Positions 62,110 to 64,000 of a stretch of DNA of 64,000 bases are shown here, one piece after another. Every line of letters begins with the position of its first letter. The first letter of the stretch is position 1. Location of the stretch: the NCBI RefSeq assembly GCF_900141935.1, contig NZ_FQYX01000018.1:22471-86470 (forward strand), given 5' to 3'. The translations under genes were made by a program, and so were the position numbers. This DNA comes from Arenibacter nanhaiticus. Lineage in GTDB: Bacteria; Bacteroidota; Bacteroidia; Flavobacteriales; Flavobacteriaceae. The notes beneath the pieces were generated by a model. That model was not told where the DNA came from, ran no database searches, and worked only from the letters and a program-made list of their open reading frames with translations.

Positions 62110-63498
62110 TTACTTGGACAATTCCCTAAAATACTGATAGAAATACGGGATGGTTTCTATGCCTTTAAGGTAGTTCCATACGCCAAAGTGCTCGTTGGGC
62201 GAGTGAATGGCATCGCTATCTAGGCCAAAGCCCATAAGGATGGTCTTGCTTTGGAGTTCTTTTTCGAACAGGGCCACGATAGGGATGCTACCGCCACTGC
62301 GCTGTGGGATGGGCGTTTTGCCAAAGGTGGTCTCATAGGCCTTTTCTGCAGCCTGGTACCCATTATTATCTATAGGCGTTACATAGCCTTGGCCACCGTG
62401 GTGCGGATTTACCTCTACGGTAACTCCGGCCGGGGCAATGCTTTCGAAATGGGTTTTAAAGAGTTGAGTGATTTCTTCCCACTCTTGGTGCGGTACCAAA
62501 CGCATAGAAATTTTAGCATAGGCCTTGCTGGCAATTACCGTTTTGGCGCCTGCTCCTGTATAACCGCCCCAAATTCCGTTTACATCTAGGGTAGGGCGTA
62601 TAGAGTTGCGCTCGTTGGTGGTATAGCCTTTTTCGCCATAGACATCATTGATGTCCAGTGCTTTCTTATAGTTATCCAAATTAAAGGGTGCTTTTGCCAT
62701 GGCAGCACGCTCTTCTTGGGACAATTCCTCTACCTTGTCGTAAAACCCAGGAATCGTAATATGGTTGTTCTCGTCGTGCAGGGAGGCAATCATTTTTGTC
62801 AACACATTAATGGGGTTGGCAACGGCACCACCATAGAGACCAGAATGAAGGTCGCGATTAGGGCCGGTAACGGTTACTTCTACATAACTAAGACCGCGTA
62901 AACCGGTGGTGATAGACGGTACGTCCTTGGCAATCATCCCCGTATCGGAAATAAGGATAATGTCGTTGGCGAGCTTTTCTCTGTTATTGGCGACAAACTC
63001 GCCCAGGTTTTCGCTGCCTACTTCTTCTTCCCCTTCGATCATAAACTTTACGTTGCAGGGCAATTGGTTGGTCTTGATCATAAGTTCAAAGGCCTTTACG
63101 TGCATGTACATTTGGCCTTTGTCGTCACAGGCCCCACGGGCAAATATGGCGCCTTCGGGGTGAATTTCGGTGTTTTTGATCACCGGTTCAAATGGTGGCG
63201 AATCCCACAGGTCAATAGGATCGGCCGGTTGTACATCGTAGTGGCCATAGACCAATACGGTAGGCAGGCTAGGATCTATAATCTTTTCTCCGTATACAAT
63301 AGGATACCCATTGGTCTCACAAATCTCCACGGTATCGCAACCGGCCTGTAAAAGGGCCGTCTTTACGGCTTCGGCGGTATTGAGGACATCTTGGGAAAAG
63401 GCAGGGTCTGCACTTACGGAAGGAATCTTAAGGAGTTCTATCAATTCATTGATGAATCGATCCTTGTTTTTGTTCAGGTAATCAGTTACTTGTTGCAT
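62110..63498 (-). CDS. M20 family dipeptidase (CNDP/PepV-like)
   Basis: The 462-residue cytoplasmic metallopeptidase has the two-zinc signature: VYGHYDVQPADP near residue 84, ARGACDDKGQM near 120 and the general base in IEGEEEVGSENL near 153. The dimerisation or lid domain runs from about 200 to 330 and a distal metal His lies near 430 (SDAIHSPNEHFG). It probably cleaves dipeptides. It stands alone between the BlaI locus and the tRNA gene. Confidence 0.92.
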   Translation of the reverse strand: MQQVTDYLNKNKDRFINELIELLKIPSVSADPAFSQDVLNTAEAVKTALLQAGCDTVEICETNGYPIVYGEKIIDPSLPTVLVYGHYDVQPADPIDLWDSPPFEPVIKNTEIHPEGAIFARGACDDKGQMYMHVKAFELMIKTNQLPCNVKFMIEGEEEVGSENLGEFVANNREKLANDIILISDTGMIAKDVPSITTGLRGLSYVEVTVTGPNRDLHSGLYGGAVANPINVLTKMIASLHDENNHITIPGFYDKVEELSQEERAAMAKAPFNLDNYKKALDINDVYGEKGYTTNERNSIRPTLDVNGIWGGYTGAGAKTVIASKAYAKISMRLVPHQEWEEITQLFKTHFESIAPAGVTVEVNPHHGGQGYVTPIDNNGYQAAEKAYETTFGKTPIPQRSGGSIPIVALFEKELQSKTILMGFGLDSDAIHSPNEHFGVWNYLKGIETIPYFYQYFRELSK

Positions 63499-63579
63499 AG
63501 TTTTATTTGTACGAAGGATAAATTTACAAAAAAAATAAACTTTTTTACGAAGAAGTCTTTTTGTTTTAAAATAAAGATA

Positions 63580-63587
63580 TATATTTG
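63580..63587 (+). promoter_or_regulatory. -7 promoter box of tRNA-Leu
   Basis: TATATTTG matches TAnnTTTG and ends 11 bases before the tRNA. A TTTG at 63560-63563 lies 16 bases upstream, shorter than the usual 19-21. Confidence 0.65.
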
Positions 63588-63597
63588 CACTCGAATT

Positions 63598-63679
63598 GCA
63601 GGCGTGGTGGAATTGGTAGACACGCTAGACTTAGGATCTAGTGCCGCGAGGTGTGAGAGTTCGAGTCTCTCCGCCTGTA
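63598..63679 (+). tRNA. tRNA-Leu (anticodon UAG)
   Basis: The acceptor stem GCAGGCG pairs with CGCCTGT (one G-T pair), with discriminator A at 63679. The D arm contains AATTGGTAGACA and the anticodon arm is CTAGA-CTTAGGA-TCTAG with anticodon TAG. A class II variable arm TGCCGCGAGGTGT and a T arm GAGAG-TTCGAGT-CTCTC follow. CCA is not encoded. It reads CTA codons. Confidence 0.95.
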
Positions 63680-63686
63680 CAAAGGG

Positions 63687-63716
63687 AAAGCCGACTTTTA
63701 GGAGTCGGCTTTTTTC
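63687..63716 (+). terminator. Terminator after tRNA-Leu
   Basis: The stem AAGCCGAC / GTCGGCTT has an 8-base loop and is followed by TTTT, directly after the tRNA. Confidence 0.88.
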
Positions 63717-64000
63717 GTTTAGGTACAACATAGGTACAACATTTTGGGGATCCAATAATTCTTCCATTAGCTTTATGGATCAAGTCAAAAACTTCTGGGA
63801 TTTTGTTGTTACGCAAAAATATTTGAGAGTCAAAAAAGGAAGAATTCTATATTTTTCCCACCTCTTTTCAACATCATCATAATAGATTATATTTATACAA
63901 CAAATCTAAAGGCGGCAGGCAGGTTTGCGTTAAAGGATTCTGCCGAGGCATTTGTACTTTTATTTATAAAATAGTTCAGGATAGTTCTGTAATTAACGCT
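63717..64000. other. Region right of tRNA-Leu, no clear gene
   Basis: It begins with two copies of AGGTACAACA in tandem (63720 and 63730). Frames here are short. The segment from about 63760 to 63880 is open on the plus strand, but the frame runs through the tRNA, so it is not supported as a gene. The last 100 bases contain a GC-rich patch (GGCGGCAGGCAGG) of unknown origin. Confidence 0.45.

Noticed and set aside
63391..63882. Long open frame across the tRNA-Leu region
   Set aside because: It passes through the tRNA, its terminator and the antisense of the M20 gene start. The residues look like translated RNA sequence rather than a protein.

Overview
The window looks like chromosomal DNA of a Bacteroidota bacterium, most likely a marine or environmental Flavobacteriaceae. 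The evidence is a fused CcoNO cbb3 oxidase with one-haem CcoP, -7 promoter boxes of the TAnnTTTG type, weak Shine-Dalgarno sequences with several TTG starts, BlaI/M56 sensor pairs with TonB-type tails, a NUDIX-type regulator, a PUA-less ProB, and REP elements with a RAYT transposase. I see no rRNA, CRISPR array, complete insertion sequence or prophage. There is one tRNA, at the right end.

Layout. 1-6.0 kb: the end of a TRAP transporter permease, the proline genes proC-proB-proA, a DUF4202 gene and a siroheme-type dehydrogenase. 6.2-10.4 kb: xylose use (xylB, xylA, LacI-type regulator, with a LacI-like operator upstream). 10.4-12.4 kb: a sugar kinase-like and nucleotidyltransferase pair. 12.7-15.0 kb: hemN and a universal stress protein. 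15.1-16.6 kb: a vanadium haloperoxidase-like lipoprotein. 16.7-23.0 kb: the cbb3 oxidase cluster ccoS-ccoNO-ccoQ-ccoP-ccoG-ccoH-safE on the minus strand. 23.4-26.0 kb: a PVC-type dehydrogenase/cytochrome c. 26.7-31.8 kb: ccoI, an FNR-like regulator, a second universal stress protein and a NUDIX regulator. 31.8-32.0 kb: a probable small structured RNA. 32.3-33.4 kb: hmgA. 33.6-45.8 kb: histidine utilisation (hutG, hutU, hutI, hutH, LysR), with a RAYT transposase and a glycosylation-type module lying between hutG and hutU. 45.8-50.8 kb: nitroreductase, DUF456 and a first BlaI/M56 operon. 50.9-53.5 kb: ruvC and hemW separated by a four-helix-bundle (S23-type) gene with nested inverted repeats. 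53.9-59.3 kb: a cyclase, DUF4230, Dabb, MmcQ/YjbR, a membrane MutS-like ATPase and a DUF457-type membrane protein. 59.5-61.8 kb: a second BlaI/M56 operon. 62.1-63.5 kb: an M20 dipeptidase. 63.6 kb: tRNA-Leu(UAG).

The strongest new observation is a small regulon. Four copies of TGAC-N4-GTCA with shared flanks (AACC on one side, AT on the other) lie upstream of hemN-uspA, ccoS-ccoNOQPGH, ccoI/fnr (one shared site) and the second uspA. In all five promoters a -7 box (consensus TAnnTTTR; CATCTTTG for ccoI) begins exactly 23 bases after the operator. The FNR-like protein encoded at 29.2 kb keeps the Glu and Arg of the FNR recognition helix, so it is the natural candidate to bind them. This links haem synthesis, cbb3 oxidase assembly, copper loading and stress proteins into one microaerobic programme.

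Other structures worth a look: a roughly 110-nt RNA candidate with three hairpins (31.86-31.97 kb); a REP/RAYT system splitting the hut locus; a four-helix-bundle gene with nested inverted repeats and a 45-bp duplication; two BlaI loci with clearly different operator sequences; and three copies of a GC-rich dispersed repeat.
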